Part shown: positions 1 to 13,000 of the stretch, in pieces
Position numbering within the stretch: position 1 is the stretch's first letter
How the letters are laid out: every line of letters starts with the position of its first letter
NCBI GenBank assembly: GCA_949987565.1
Contig: OX465120.1
Coordinates: 4,053,927-4,117,926 of the forward strand
DNA from: Luidia sarsii
Lineage: Eukaryota; Echinodermata; Asteroidea; Paxillosida; Luidiidae
DNA: 64,000 nucleotides
Direction: 5' to 3'
Notes under the pieces: generated by a model
Told to the model about the DNA's origin: nothing
What the model saw: only the letters and a program-made list of their open reading frames with translations
Databases searched by the model: none
Program-made: the position numbers and the translations under genes

Positions 1-483
1 ACGCGCGCTACACTCACTGACTAATGCTCCACGTTCGGACCGCAAACTTCAACGGTGTTTTCCTCGAAAAGTGTTTTCCGTTACACGGCTTCGCCTCGGC
101 GTCTTTCTCGCGCTGTAACTTTATAAATCTTTACCGCACGGAAATAATATTTTGATATCATTTGAAAGCTAATGATATACTCTTTCACATCATTAGAAAA
201 TATCAAAATCTCAAAAGTGGGCGTTATTCCCCATAATGCTGGCACAACGACATGAGAAATATCCCACCAAAACACTTTTTGAGTAAACAACGCCTGAAGT
301 TAAAGTTTCTTCACACTTCGATTACAAATCATTTTTTATTTTTTTTGGGGGAAATTTTAAGTATTAGAGGATATTATATTTTGATATCATTTGAAAGCTA
401 ATGGTATACTCTTTCACATCATTGGAAAACCTCAAAATCTAAAAAGTGGGGTTATTCCTCATTATGCTGTGCCGGGTCACAAA
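1..483 (-). repeat. MITE with TGTGACCCGGCACAGC-type terminus, cut by window edge
   Basis: The right end (about 468-483) reads GCTGTGCCGGGTCACA, the reverse complement of the terminus seen at 13583, 15274, 19441, 27078 and 63257. The body matches 13583-13850 and 19441-19700 in reverse orientation. A second terminus-like piece near 235-245 suggests that two copies are fused. It lies in intron 1 of gene A and has no coding capacity. Confidence 0.75.
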
Positions 484-772
484 TAATGGTCTCGAACTGT
501 GCTTGCTTACAACACTTCTCTTCCAGACCTGAGCCGTGAATAAAATTCGCCCATGGCAAGTATTGTGTAGTGTACACCACGCATGCGTGTATGTTGTTCA
601 AGTATTTGGCCTCACGAGCAGAATGCTATCACTGCGCATCAGCATGGCATAGACTGGCAGATTCTCAAACAGAAATAAATCAAGTAATGAAAGAGTGAAC
701 GATTAAGTGTATGGATTACACATGAAAACAACGATATCAACCATTACGAAGACCCCCTAAATTTGCTTGCAG
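484..772 (+). other. Intron 1 end of gene A, conserved with gene B
   Basis: The sequence up to the acceptor AG at 771-772 is clearly similar to 39395-39698 upstream of the same exon in gene B. The shared sequence includes the branch-point/polypyrimidine region and the CTTGCAG acceptor. The conservation shows that the tandem copies share introns as well as exons here. No separate gene is visible. Confidence 0.6.
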
Positions 773-1093
773 GTGATGACCCGTACCCCGCGCGACTTGT
801 GGGCGGCGACACGCCAACGGAGGGGAGGGTTGAGGTTTACTTCAACGGTGCCTGGGGCTCTGTGTGCGGCGACGTGTTCGACTCAGCCGGTGCTGCCGTC
901 GTGTGCCGCCAACTGGGAATCTTCGGGCGTAGTTTGGCGATCAAAAACGCCCCCTTCGGCGAAGGAGCTGGCCTCGTGCTGATGGAAAACGTGGCGTGCC
1001 GAGGCAACGAGAGCCGTCTGACCGACTGCGACTTTCCCGGCTGGGGGTCCTTGTGCGGTCATGATAGGGACGTAGGCGTCGTATGCCAAATGG
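773..1093 (+). CDS. Gene A exon: SRCR domain 1
   Basis: Phase 1-1 exon of 107 codons, acceptor CTTGCAG before 773 and donor GT at 1094. It has six cysteines in the group A pattern: SVCG, VVCRQLG, ACRG, DCDF, LCGH and VVCQ. It is one codon shorter than the gene B copy. Confidence 0.93.
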
Positions 1094-4000
1094 GTAGGAC
1101 TGTTTTTTTCATCAGATATTTAAGAGGGTTCAGTTGTGAATTTTACAAAGCCATGTCACGTTGCAGTCCACCATTTACACTACATCGTCAGAACCAACAA
1201 AAAACATCATTTTTCAAGAACACTTCGAAGTAGGAATTACGCCTTGGCTTTGTCTACCTCTTCCATCAAACCATGGATGTCATTTAGAAGCCTATGGAGA
1301 TGTGATGATATTCACAGGCTTGGCTTTAGGACGGCCCGATTTAAGATTTTTATTTTTCTAAAAAAAATGGAACACGTAACGACTAACGCCACTCCGCAGA
1401 CGGTTAAGCTTTGACTGGGCGGACTTAGAAACGCATCCTGGGCCGATATCACTATGAACATCTAAATGGTGAAAATGTGGTGAAAATGTCATTTAGCCGT
1501 GAAAAAAAACTTACCTTGTTTTCACCCCTATTTCACGGCACACAGGTTAGCCAAGTCATTTTCACGGTGTTTTCACCAGTGGTGTCCAAGGCCACATTCC
1601 TGGTGGCAAATGGCTAGATCTAAGAACACAATACAGTACCTCTATGGGGGCTGGTGGTCCCTACTGGTAATTAGATTCCCATTCTGGAGCTTGCCACCCT
1701 TGATATTCACGTTTTTTTTCACGGTATCATTAGTGACCTGAAGATGTTATTATCAGGTCAGAGAAGCGATTATTTTCACGGTGAATTCACTGTAAAATGC
1801 AACTTGAAATCACAGTTTAAGTTACATTTTCACCCCTTTTTCACGGTTTAGATGGTCATAGTGTATCTGATACGTCTCTGATGAAGCGCTGTAGAGGTGC
1901 CAATTTTTTTGGCAAACTGATCTATCCAAGTGTTACTTTTCCAGATTGCTATGGAATGCATTTAAAATTGGTCCTTAGGTAGCGCGTCCTATCTGTTGAT
2001 ATTACAATCAATGGTCGGATAATTTGGAAGGCCCGTGGATATCTTCCCGGCAATTGCCTCTAAACTTCAAAACCTCTAAATTGCCTCATATAACATTGCC
2101 TCCAATAACATTGCCTCAAATAACATTGCCTCAAATAACATTGCCTCCAATAACATTGCCTCAAATAACATTGCCTCAAATAACATTGCCTCAAATAACA
2201 TTGCCTCAAATAACATTGCCTCAAATACCATTGCCTCAAATACCATTGCCTCAAATACCATTGCCTCAAATAACATTGCCTCAAATAACATTGCCTCAAA
2301 TAACATTGCCTCAAATAACATTGCTTCAAATAACATTGCCTCAAATAACATTGCCTGAAATAACATTGCCTGAAATAACATTGCCTGAAATAACATTGCC
2401 TTAAATAATATCACCTCAAATAACATTGCTTCAAATAACATTGCCTCAAATAACATTGCCTCAAATAACATTGCCTCAAATAACATTGCCTCAAATAACA
2501 TTGCCTTAAATAACATTGCCTCAAATAATATCACCTCAAATAGCATTGCCTCAAATACCATTGCCTCAAATAACATCGCCTCAAATAATATTGCCTGAAA
2601 TAACATTGCCTCAAATAACATTGCATCAAATAACATTGCCTCAAATAACATTGTCTCAAATAACATTGCCTCAAATAACATTGCCTCAAATAACATTGCC
2701 TCAAATAACATTGCCTCAAATAACATTGCCTTAAATAACATTGCCTCAAATAATATCACCTCAAATAGCATTGCCTCAAATACCATTGCCTCAAATAACA
2801 TCGCCTCAAATAACATTGCCTGAAATAACATTGCCTCAAATAACATTGCCTCAAATAACATTGCATCAAATAACATTGCCTCAAATAACATTGCATCAAA
2901 TAACATTGCCTCAAATAACATTGTCTCAAATAACATTGCCTCAAATAACATTGCCTCAAATAACATTGCCTCAAATAACATTGCCTCAAATAACATTGCC
3001 TCAAATAACATTGCCTCAAATAACATTGCCTCAAATAACATTGCCTTAAATAACATTGCCTCAAATAATATCACCTCAAATAACATTGTCTCAAATACCA
3101 TTGCCTCAAATAACATTGCCTCAAATAACATTGTCTCAAATAACATTGCCTCAAATAACATTGCCTCAAATAACATTGCCTCAAATAACATTGCATCAAA
3201 AAACATTGCCTGAAATAACATTGCATCAAATAACATTGCCTCAAATAACATTGTCTCAAATAACATTGCCTCAAATAACATTGCCTCAAATAACATTGCC
3301 TCAAATAACGTTGTCTCAAATAACATTGCCTCAAATAACATTGCCTCAAATAACATTGCCTCAAATAACGTTGTCTCAAATAACATTGCCTCAAATAACA
3401 TTGCCTCAAATAACATTGCCTCAAATAACATTGCCTCAAATAACATTACCTCAAATAACATTGCCTCAAATAACATTGCCTCAAATAACATTGCCTCAAA
3501 TAACATTGCCTCAAATAACATTACCTCAAATAACATTGCATCAAATAACATTGCCTCAAATAACATTGCCTCAAATAACATTGCTTCAAATACCATTGCC
3601 TCAAATAACATTGCCTCAAATAACATTGCCTCAATCAATATTGCCTCAAATAACATTGTCTCAAATAACATTGCCTCAAATAACATTGCCTCAAATAACA
3701 TTGCCTCAAATAACATTGCCTCAAATAACATTGCTTCAAATACCATTGCCTTTAATAACATTGCATCAAATAACATTGCCTCAAATAACATTGCCTCAAA
3801 CAACATTGTCTCAAATACCATTGCCTCAAATAACATTGCCTCAAATAACGTTGCCTCAAATAACATTGCCTCAAATAACATTGCCTCAAATAACATTGCC
3901 TCAATCAATATTGCCTCAAATAACATTGCCTCAAATAACATTGCCTCAAATAACATTGCTTCAAATACCATTGCCTCAAATAACATTGCCTCAAATAACA

Positions 4001-7000
4001 TTGCTTCAAATACCATTGCCTTTAATAACATTGCATCAAATAACATTGCCTCAAATAACATTGCCTCAAACAACATTGTCTCAAATACCATTGCCTCAAA
4101 TAACATTGCCTCAAATAACGTTGCCTCAAATAACATTGCCTCAAATAATATTGCCTCAAATGATATCGCCTCAAATAACATTGCCTCAAATAACATTGCC
4201 TGAAATAACATAGCCTGAAATAACATTGCCTCAAATAACATTGCATCAAATAACATTGCCTCAAATAACATTGCCTCAAATAACATTTCCTCAAATAACA
4301 TTGCCTCAAATAACATCGCCTCAAATAACATTACCTCAAATATTATTGCCTCAAATAACATTGCCTCAAATAACATTGCCTGAAATAACATTGCCTCAAA
4401 TAACATTGCCTCAAATAACATTAATTGCCTCAAATAACATTGCCTGTACGATGCATTGTCGCCGGCAACGATGATAGCGACCTCTTTTTTGATTCCCAAT
4501 TTCAACAAATGGAAGCTCTTAGCCAAAGATCTTATAGCGCGTAAAGCGCGCAAGATAGATTACTCCGAGCAAAATGTGAAGTACGCACTGGATGCCATTA
4601 ATTTTTATTAAGCAACGGAATCTGTCGTTTGCTTTCGGTGCTCCGAAAATGAAGCGAGAGAGACACAAACAATAAACATGGTACAACTTTGGATGCGTGA
4701 ATAAAATTGGATAACTTTCGATGTGACGTGACCACGAAATGGAGAGAATGTGTGCGACTTTGCTTACTAAAATGGCGCCCATTGCGTACTTCATCCGGAT
4801 GCGTGTGATCTGGCAAGAGTAGGCTATCTTGTCCGCAAGCGCGCTGTAGGATCTTTGCATGCTCACAACTCATGTTTGTCGACGCACGTTGCATCAATAT
4901 CACCAGCAGATGCTTTCGACGTACGTCTCGGAGGCAATCGGACATCCAAGGAAGGGCGTGCTGAGATGAAGGTCAGGGGTCAGTGGGTGTCCATAAGCAA
5001 TGAATACTGGACGGCTTCGGCCACCAGTGTCGTGTGCAGACAGCTGGGCCACCAAGGGGCTAACATATCCTACGCTCTCGACAAGAACGACGGGACCTCT
5101 GAGGTTCTCAGCTCGGTGGACTGCCACGGGGACGAGGTAGCGCTGGCTGATTGCGTCAACGCGGGATTGGAGTCGACCGTCCGCTTTGGCGAGGTTGACA
5201 TCTATATCGCCTGTCAGATAAGTAAGACATCGGAAAGATTAAGCCCTCGCCCATACATAAGAGGATGAGTCCACATGCACCATGGTCTACTATTGCAGTC
5301 AACGCTATCCGAATGACAAGACTATGAATTGTCAATGATATTTGCGAGCAGGAAAACTCTTTGCAATTCAAAGTCAAATGATAAGGGTCTAACGTTTCGA
5401 TCGTAGCAGAACCTTCCTTAAAGGCATACTGGACACAAAATATCAGTACAGGGAGACAATGGAACCAGGATTTCAGTCCTTCCTGTTCTTCTCCTTCTGT
5501 TTCATCTCTGTAAGTGTGCCTTCGAGAAAGGTCCAACTAGGACCGAACTGTCGGGCGCTATACATTTCGGAGATTAGCATTCAGGTCATTTAACCCCATT
5601 TATAATTGCGTGTCTCGACAACAAATCAAACTGCTCCAAGCATACCTTTGTTTATGTGGGTTCGGGAGTCCATAATTTTTTTATAAATAGTATCATTAGT
5701 TAACCATTTAATTCATATGGATGTTAAATCGTTACGATAACACAGCTCAGGCCGTCACCAGGTTTCATTTTAACTTCAAGTGTTAGAAAATAGATTCTAA
5801 TTTTATCACGGTTGTTTTCAGTAGGAGACGATGAAGGAGATTTTTTTTGGACAAGTATGCCGTGTTGTGCTGACGACAGCCAAGAGCGAAGTTGCACTCC
5901 CAACGCACGATTTACTTCACCAGCCACATGTTATGTAGACCCATATACAGAGGCAATGCTCTCAGTTAATTTTGACACAATTTCCTTATGATTTTATATC
6001 TTTTTACCCTGAAATTGTGAAAAAATCGCAAAAAATCCATCCATATTTTGCATATTTGATTAAAATTAACTATGCAATCAGATTCAGCACATGGACATCT
6101 ATATGCAAGCAAACTTTCAAGTTCATCGGACCCTCCATTTTTGAGATCAATTGGGGGCCTCCGTGGCCCCCACAGTTTTCATAGAGCGAAAAAGCCAAGT
6201 AAACACAAGGATAAGTTAGTAAGCAGATTGCAAAATTTTTATACATTACTCTAAGTAAAAAACTTAGCAAAGGAATCTCCGAGAGGCGGTGTGTAAAACG
6301 GTCTATCTAGCATAGGTTTATCCCAACAAGTAGTAATTATCATTATGAATACTAACTTTTTGGACAACAGCGGATGAGGAGTTTCTGAGCGTTCGTCTCA
6401 CTGGAGGGCTGTCCAGCAATCAAGGATATCTGGAGTTGCATCACGACGGAGCGTGGGGAACCGTCTGCACGGACGACTGGGACGAGTCGGCCACCAGCGT
6501 GGCCTGCCGACAGCTGGGCTTCCCCGGCCCCAACATCACCCTGGACGTCTTGGCCGTAGACGGCATCTTCGGCCGGGTTGAGAGCCGACTGCTCTTCGCC
6601 GGCATACACTGCAGGGGCGACGAGGACAGGATCGCCGACTGTCAACTCACCCGGGGCTATGTGGGTTATCTTTGTACAAAGTACAGGGCAATCGGCATCA
6701 TGTGTCAGGAGAGTGAGTAGCCTATATTCTCAAACATACTTACATATTGTAGATTTAGTACAAGAAAGCAAATCGTTCCTCGACCTACCCGGAGACTTCC
6801 CTGACGATACTGCCTCCAGATTGGACACGGTATATGCTGCAACCATGAAACGTGACCCAGCACAGCCCAAACCAGGCATGGGTATGGATAATATTTATTA
6901 TGTCCTCGATAGATTGACAAAGCTAGCAATCTGCAGCACAAAACGTCGCTGCCTTCAAGAGAAAAGGAGATCCACTTATCGTAGTTTTTGCAACTGAAAG

Positions 7001-10000
7001 GTCGCTGCAAATGTTGCTAGTACGACAGAACCACCAGGATATTCCCCTGGAAGGCATTTGACGCGTGAAATCCTCCATTTCTTAAGTTATGTTCGTCAAC
7101 CACGAAACTTTCCTGTTAGAAAGAAGATCTCCGATTCCAGATGTCTACCGAAACGGTCATCGTTTGTCTGTCACCACTGCGGTATCAAACGTACACTGTA
7201 AAAACGAACTGCACCTCATGCACTTCTGCAATGGCACACATTTTGTCCCAGAATCATGAACACTTGAGGCACCTACTGTACTTCATGCACGTGGGATACT
7301 GTAGCTAATCGTAATCACTTGAGCAGGTCGAATGAGGTGCATGAAGTACTTCATGTACAAGAACATCTCCCTATTTACTGTACCTCAAGCACATGGAGTG
7401 AAAGTGAGCATCACCTCGTGCGCATGTATCGTGCACCATGTGCCTCAACATACATGTACTTCATCCATGTGCATGATGTGAGCACCGTTTTTACAGTGTA
7501 GTAAAGGTACTAAAACAACTGCAGGCGGTGCATGGACACGGCCTACACGAGTGCGTCTGAGCACTTTGCGCTACTTTCAGGCTAGGCAATATATGACGGG
7601 CTTTTCAACCGCACTGCTCATTTGCGATGGCAGTACGTCGGTCAGCAGCCATTGTGTATAAACACTACCCTAATTGTCTCATTCTTTTCGTACTTTTGAA
7701 TCTTTGCTTTGAGCTGCAGCGAAGCTGTCGATGGCACTTTATAGAGAATAAATAACAAAAAAAAATATCATACGTTTGAAGGATGAAGGATTATTCTTTA
7801 AGCATCTATTTGACGATATTTCCTCCGTTGTCAATATCAGCTGATGACCATCAAGTACGCCTCGTGGAAGGGCCAAGCGGAAACCGATCGGGTCTGGTTC
7901 AGGTGTCCTTCGGCGGTCACTGGCTCGCCTTCCGTTCTGAAGAAGGCTTCGAAGCGTCTCTAGCCAGCGTTGCCTGTCGTCAGCTCGGCCTCTTCGGCAG
8001 GAACACGTCCGTGACCAGCGGTTACTTGCACACCAGCGGCAGGGTCGGCGTTGCTTGCAGCGGAGATGAGGCCATGCTGGTGGACTGCCCTTTTCGGATC
8101 TGGACAACAATGTCTATTGAGAATGCCGTGGTGTGTCAAGAGGGTGAGTGGTAAACGTTTGCGAGCCATTCGGGATTTTTATTACCTTAAAAGGCCCAAA
8201 GTAAATGACACAAATGTTGCAAACCGCTTACTGACTACACAACATTGGTAAGATAAAAAAAAGAAATGTTCACAGATTTACATGAAACTTATACAGTTTG
8301 AAGATGGTTATAGTTGAAACCTCTCACTGAAATATTTATGCCTAAAATGTTGTATTTTGGGAGAAATGAGTAAAAGAAATAGTTTACGTCTCATCGAGAT
8401 CTAAGCTATTTTTCGGAACAGTACGGTGTTGAATGCTGCATTTTCGCGAAACAAATGAAGCGGTTTTCACGATTTTCTCTAGACAGGTGTGCCATTTCAT
8501 GCATATAGGCCTACTGGATCTTTGACCTCGACCAATGTTGTGTATGGGGCTTAAAGTGATCAAAATGCAAGCCCAATAAACGTTTGATAATTCGATCCTA
8601 GCCGGCCATTATGCAATGCACAATGTGGGACACACGTTGACTACGTTGAAACGCAGTAGTCATATTAAAAAGCATTTATCATGCCGTATGATTTCGTTGG
8701 TGTAGATATAATATTAGTATTAATGTTATATTATATATTAAATGGTAAGCACAATCGATACTAGAATGACTTATCAATTTAGGTTGAATTAAACGAAATC
8801 TTTTGAAATACACAAAAACTTTTATTTTTCACTTGATTCATGAACAAAACCCACAATTTTTGGTTGTGCTTGTGTATTTTCAATGTACGCTTTACGATCG
8901 TTTTGTACACTGCAGGGGAAACTCACCCAGTCAGGCTGATAGATGGCGCCACCAATGCGACTGGACACGTGCAGGTCTTTTTCAGCGGCATGTGGGTCGG
9001 CGTCTGTGCCAGACAGTGGGATGTAAGGAGCGCCACCGTCGTCTGTCGGCAGCTGGGGTTCAGCGGACGGGCAGCGCCGCTGAGTATCCGCTTCCAAGAC
9101 GAAACCCCTTATTACCTGGACGGCGTGTTGTGCCAGGGAGCCGAGCTTAGTCTAGAGGAGTGTGACCTGTCCTGGAATACCTTCTGCTCACATGAGTTTG
9201 CCGGTGTTGACTGCCAATTGGGTAAAGTTCATCTCCAATCTGAACATAAACACAGATGTTTCGAAGATTGCATTTTCCCCCTGCATACGGATGATTGCCG
9301 AAAGATGCGATTGCCGAAAGATGCGATTGTCGAAAGATTCGGTTGTCGGAAATAGAAAAAAAAGGTCCAACACTCTCGACTTCTTGGTTTTTGATCTGGG
9401 GCTCCTTGAAAACTTCGTCAGGGGGGACAAGAATGCAATCTTAGTCAGCGAAGAACCCCTAGTGCTTGGCTAATGCCTCGCGCTTTTCTCGAGAACATCA
9501 TCCGAGTAGTTTCAGATCCGTTCCGGGAACTTTATTCTTGAAATTGAATTCTTGATAGAGCCATAGGTTGTGTGGGTAGTTCCAGAAGAATGTCCATTGA
9601 AAGAGTCTATTTCACACTTCAGATCGTCTGGCTGAAGCCATTCCTAATTCGCCTGTTTTGGCTTTCAGGCGCCCCCGTAACCTGCGTGACTTAATTGTCC
9701 GAGCAGAGGTTCCCCCTTTGGACTCTTCACCTCCAACCAAATTTGGTACATTTAAGTGTACCTCGAAATGCATTGTTTGCAAGACACATGTCAAGGAAAT
9801 AGACTCTTTCAATGGACATTCTTCTGGAACTACCCACACAACCTATGGCTCTATCACGTGCACTACCTCAAACATCATATACCTCATCTCTTGTAGAGTT
9901 TGTAATATTCAGTATGTTGGCGAGACAAAAAACACCCTCAAAAAACGAATCTATGGCCATAGGTCTACCATCAAAACCGGTAAAATGGACACCCCTGTTG

Positions 10001-13000
10001 GGTATCACTTCAATCTCCCTGATCATTCGATATCAGATATGAGTGTACAGGGCATAGAATCACTTGGTCACCGTAGTAATGCTGTCCGTCTTAGCCGTGA
10101 GAAAATGTGGATGAAGCGTTTTCGGACTATTCAACCACATGGTCTCAACATCCAGGAGGGTAATGACTAACACCATGCAGCTTTCTGATAATCCTTCTTT
10201 TGTGTTCAGTCTTTCACACTTCTCTCTTTGATATTTCCCTCTATTGTCACTAATCCCTACCCACTCCTTACCCTTCTCTTTGATCTTTCCCCCTCCTCTC
10301 ACTAATGCCTACCCTACCCATTGCCCTTCCCTTTGATCTCTCCCTACCAGCTTCACTCTTTGTCCTCTGTTTCTCATCCGTGTCCTATTCACTCTCTCCC
10401 CCTGCCTTTGTGTACATGTATCTGTTTTGTCCTTGTCACTCTGCCTTTGAGAAAGGTCCTGCTAGGATCGAAACGTCAGGCCCACTAAATTTTAGATTCT
10501 ATTAATTAATGTATAATGTATCTTGTTTTCTCTTGCAGAAGAAGAGGCTGATATTCGACTCGTTGACGGCGCCATCAGTGCTGAAGGGCGCGTGGAGATT
10601 TTCTTAAACGACAACTGGTTAACTGTTTATGACCAAGACTGGAACGACGTCGATGCGAGAGTCGTATGTCGACAGCTTGGTTTCAATGGGTCCAGTCTGT
10701 CTGTAGTACACTCCATGTTCGGGCCAGGGAGTGGGCCCGTGTACATGGACAAAGTGAACTGTCAAGGTGACGAGGAGACGCTTTTCGATTGCCAGTTTTC
10801 GGCTGCCCCTGCAACTCTTCGCTTCTTGCATTTCTGGCACAAACACGTGGCCGGCGTTGTTTGTCAAGCAGGTTGGTTTTAGTTTTTGTTGCACTTTTGG
10901 GCATTTAATTTTTACTTTTAAGCAAAGTAATACAGAAAATGCAAACAGCTTACTGACTTAAATCAACCAAGAATGGACTCTTGTTTATCTGTATATAGGT
11001 TGTCTATACCTAGCGTGTTTTTATACTAGCAGGTAGTAACATATATCCTCAACGACGAAACCCCTTGGCGTTTGAATATTATTTGTTTTGTTCTCCTTTG
11101 TTTTGAATAAAACATTTACAACCGTATATCTTGTGAGGAACATTACCGTTATTCAAGCACTTTCAACCTGCCCACTCGATTTAGACTTTTGATAACGAGT
11201 TAAAAAGATGGCTCTAGCTGTAAACATTGTATCGCCCACCTGCTGCTGATTTCAAATTTTGAAAAGAAACCATTACACTTTTGAAATTCCCATCTACGAT
11301 TTCTTTGGGGATTTGCTACGAAAATGTACTTGTCGTAGAAATAGGCTACTCAAATACCCCTTTTATAAGTATCTTGGCATTTTTCCACAACAGATGAGGA
11401 CTTCCCTGTCCGCTTGACTGGCGGCGCATCGGAGAGAGAGGGTCGCGTCGAGATATCCTTCCGCGGTCAGTGGGGAGGGATTTGTAACTTTGAATGGAGC
11501 GTAGCCGAGGCAGATGTGGTGTGCCGGCAACTCGGCTTCCACAACGGCACCAACCTGGTGGTAGCAGGGGCCTACTACCGAGACGACGACCTTCCCACCT
11601 TCTTATCAGGACTTGGATGCCAGGGAAACGAGAGTAGACTTGCAGACTGTCTCGCAAGAAGTGCAGAGGGCTTCGGTATAAACCATTGTATATCATTGTC
11701 CTTCGCTGGAGTTAAATGCCAATCCGGTATGTCATAACCTCCTATATAAAGTCTTAGTTTAACTGAGGTCTCGAAAGATAGACTACGCTTTTGACAAAAA
11801 ATATGCAGCCAGCGATAAGATCTTCTACACTAACCATACAATGTGTATTCCGTAGTTATCTAAATTTTTTCCTATCTAAAAAGAAAGAAAGTGGACATGA
11901 TTGAGAATTTTCGAACGATTGTGTGAAATAGAAGCGTAGTTGTAATAACATCATAGGCATCTAAAAACAAGCGTTTGGCCCCATTTTCTTGGTGAATATC
12001 CTCTACCTATCAAACAGCAATTTTTTAAATACTGAAAGAAAAACACAACCTGGATGTTCAGGTTTTGTGAGACGGAGACGTCCTGGCCCAAAACCTGGCA
12101 GAGACTAGTTGACTATTTTTGCAAGGATATTACCTAAAATAATGAATATCATAACTAAGTTTCATTATTAATTTTTTCGGTGTAAACATGAACAAAGGTT
12201 GGAGTAAAATACTTGTTGCTATTAATTTATGACTATGTGTGATATAATATTTGATTGAATTGTCATTGGTGCCAGTTTCTGTTATTATTGGAACGAACTT
12301 AACAACTAATACAATCATGACGTGGATGTCGAATGACACTCTTCTGACAATCCTATCTGTATTTTTTTCGGGCGATTCTTGAGCCTCTGCATCTTGGCCT
12401 TTCCTGTCTACAGACAACCCATTTCCAGTACGTCTCGTGAACGGCATTTCCCCACGTCTGGGAAGTGTGGAGGTATTTTTCAACGGCGTGTGGGGCCGAG
12501 TCTGCGAGTGGAACTGGGACATTCACGATGCCAACGTGGTCTGCAACCAACTGGGCTACGACGGAGCAAAGGCGCCGGTCTATCAGTCTCTGTTCGGGTC
12601 ATTTCAGACCTACCACATGGCAGGTGTCGACTGCGTCGGCAATGAGAGCAGACTTGCCGATTGTCCATTCATGGGATGGAAAGCGGGTGTACATACTTGT
12701 CAACACAGCGTTGGCGTTGTATGCAAAGGTATATGTAGGTTCATCGTGTCTTAATTTGGCTTTTAGAAGAAGTGCTTTAAACGTAAAGAAAAGGAAAGTC
12801 TACATAATGATCATCACATCCGACGTATCGAGGCGGTTGTGCTTTTTATCGGATGGGGTGAGGCAGCCTTGAGAAAAACCTGCTCAATAACTTGATTAAT
12901 TTGGCATCTCCTCCTCTGTCGGTTCTCCTAAGATTAACGTATGCGTTGTTTATCTTTGCCAGTACACTATGGCGCCTTTGGAGCCACGTGTCCCCCTTCC

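Larger units (their letters stand above)
9555..10500 (+). mobile_element. Truncated Penelope-like element with fold-back 5' end
   Basis: From about 9614 to 10170 one frame encodes the C-terminal part of a Penelope-like retroelement. It includes an FRRPRNLRDLIVRA linker, a CX2C motif (KCIVC) and a GIY-YIG endonuclease segment (IIYLISCRVCNIQYVGETKN, followed by KRIYGHRS). The reverse transcriptase is missing, so the copy is dead. The left end, 9555-9613, is an exact inverted copy of 9797-9855, the inverted 5' piece often seen in Penelope insertions. A pyrimidine-rich 3' region ends with the tail motif at 10444-10483. It lies in the SRCR5-SRCR6 intron. Confidence 0.88.

Noticed and set aside
2080..4450. 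CRISPR array
   Set aside because: Contiguous tandem units without spacers in an animal gene intron.
2076..4553. An open frame of about 825 codons on the minus strand (and several on the plus strand)
   Set aside because: They are translations of the 15-bp minisatellite. The length is a consequence of a repeat unit divisible by three; no domain, no splice context and no partner in gene B.
7194..7498. Second RAG/Transib-related element because its ends begin CACTGTA
   Set aside because: The flanks suggest a 2-bp TA duplication and the end sequence continues as AAAAACG, unlike the CACAGTGGTTTAA ends at 44483.
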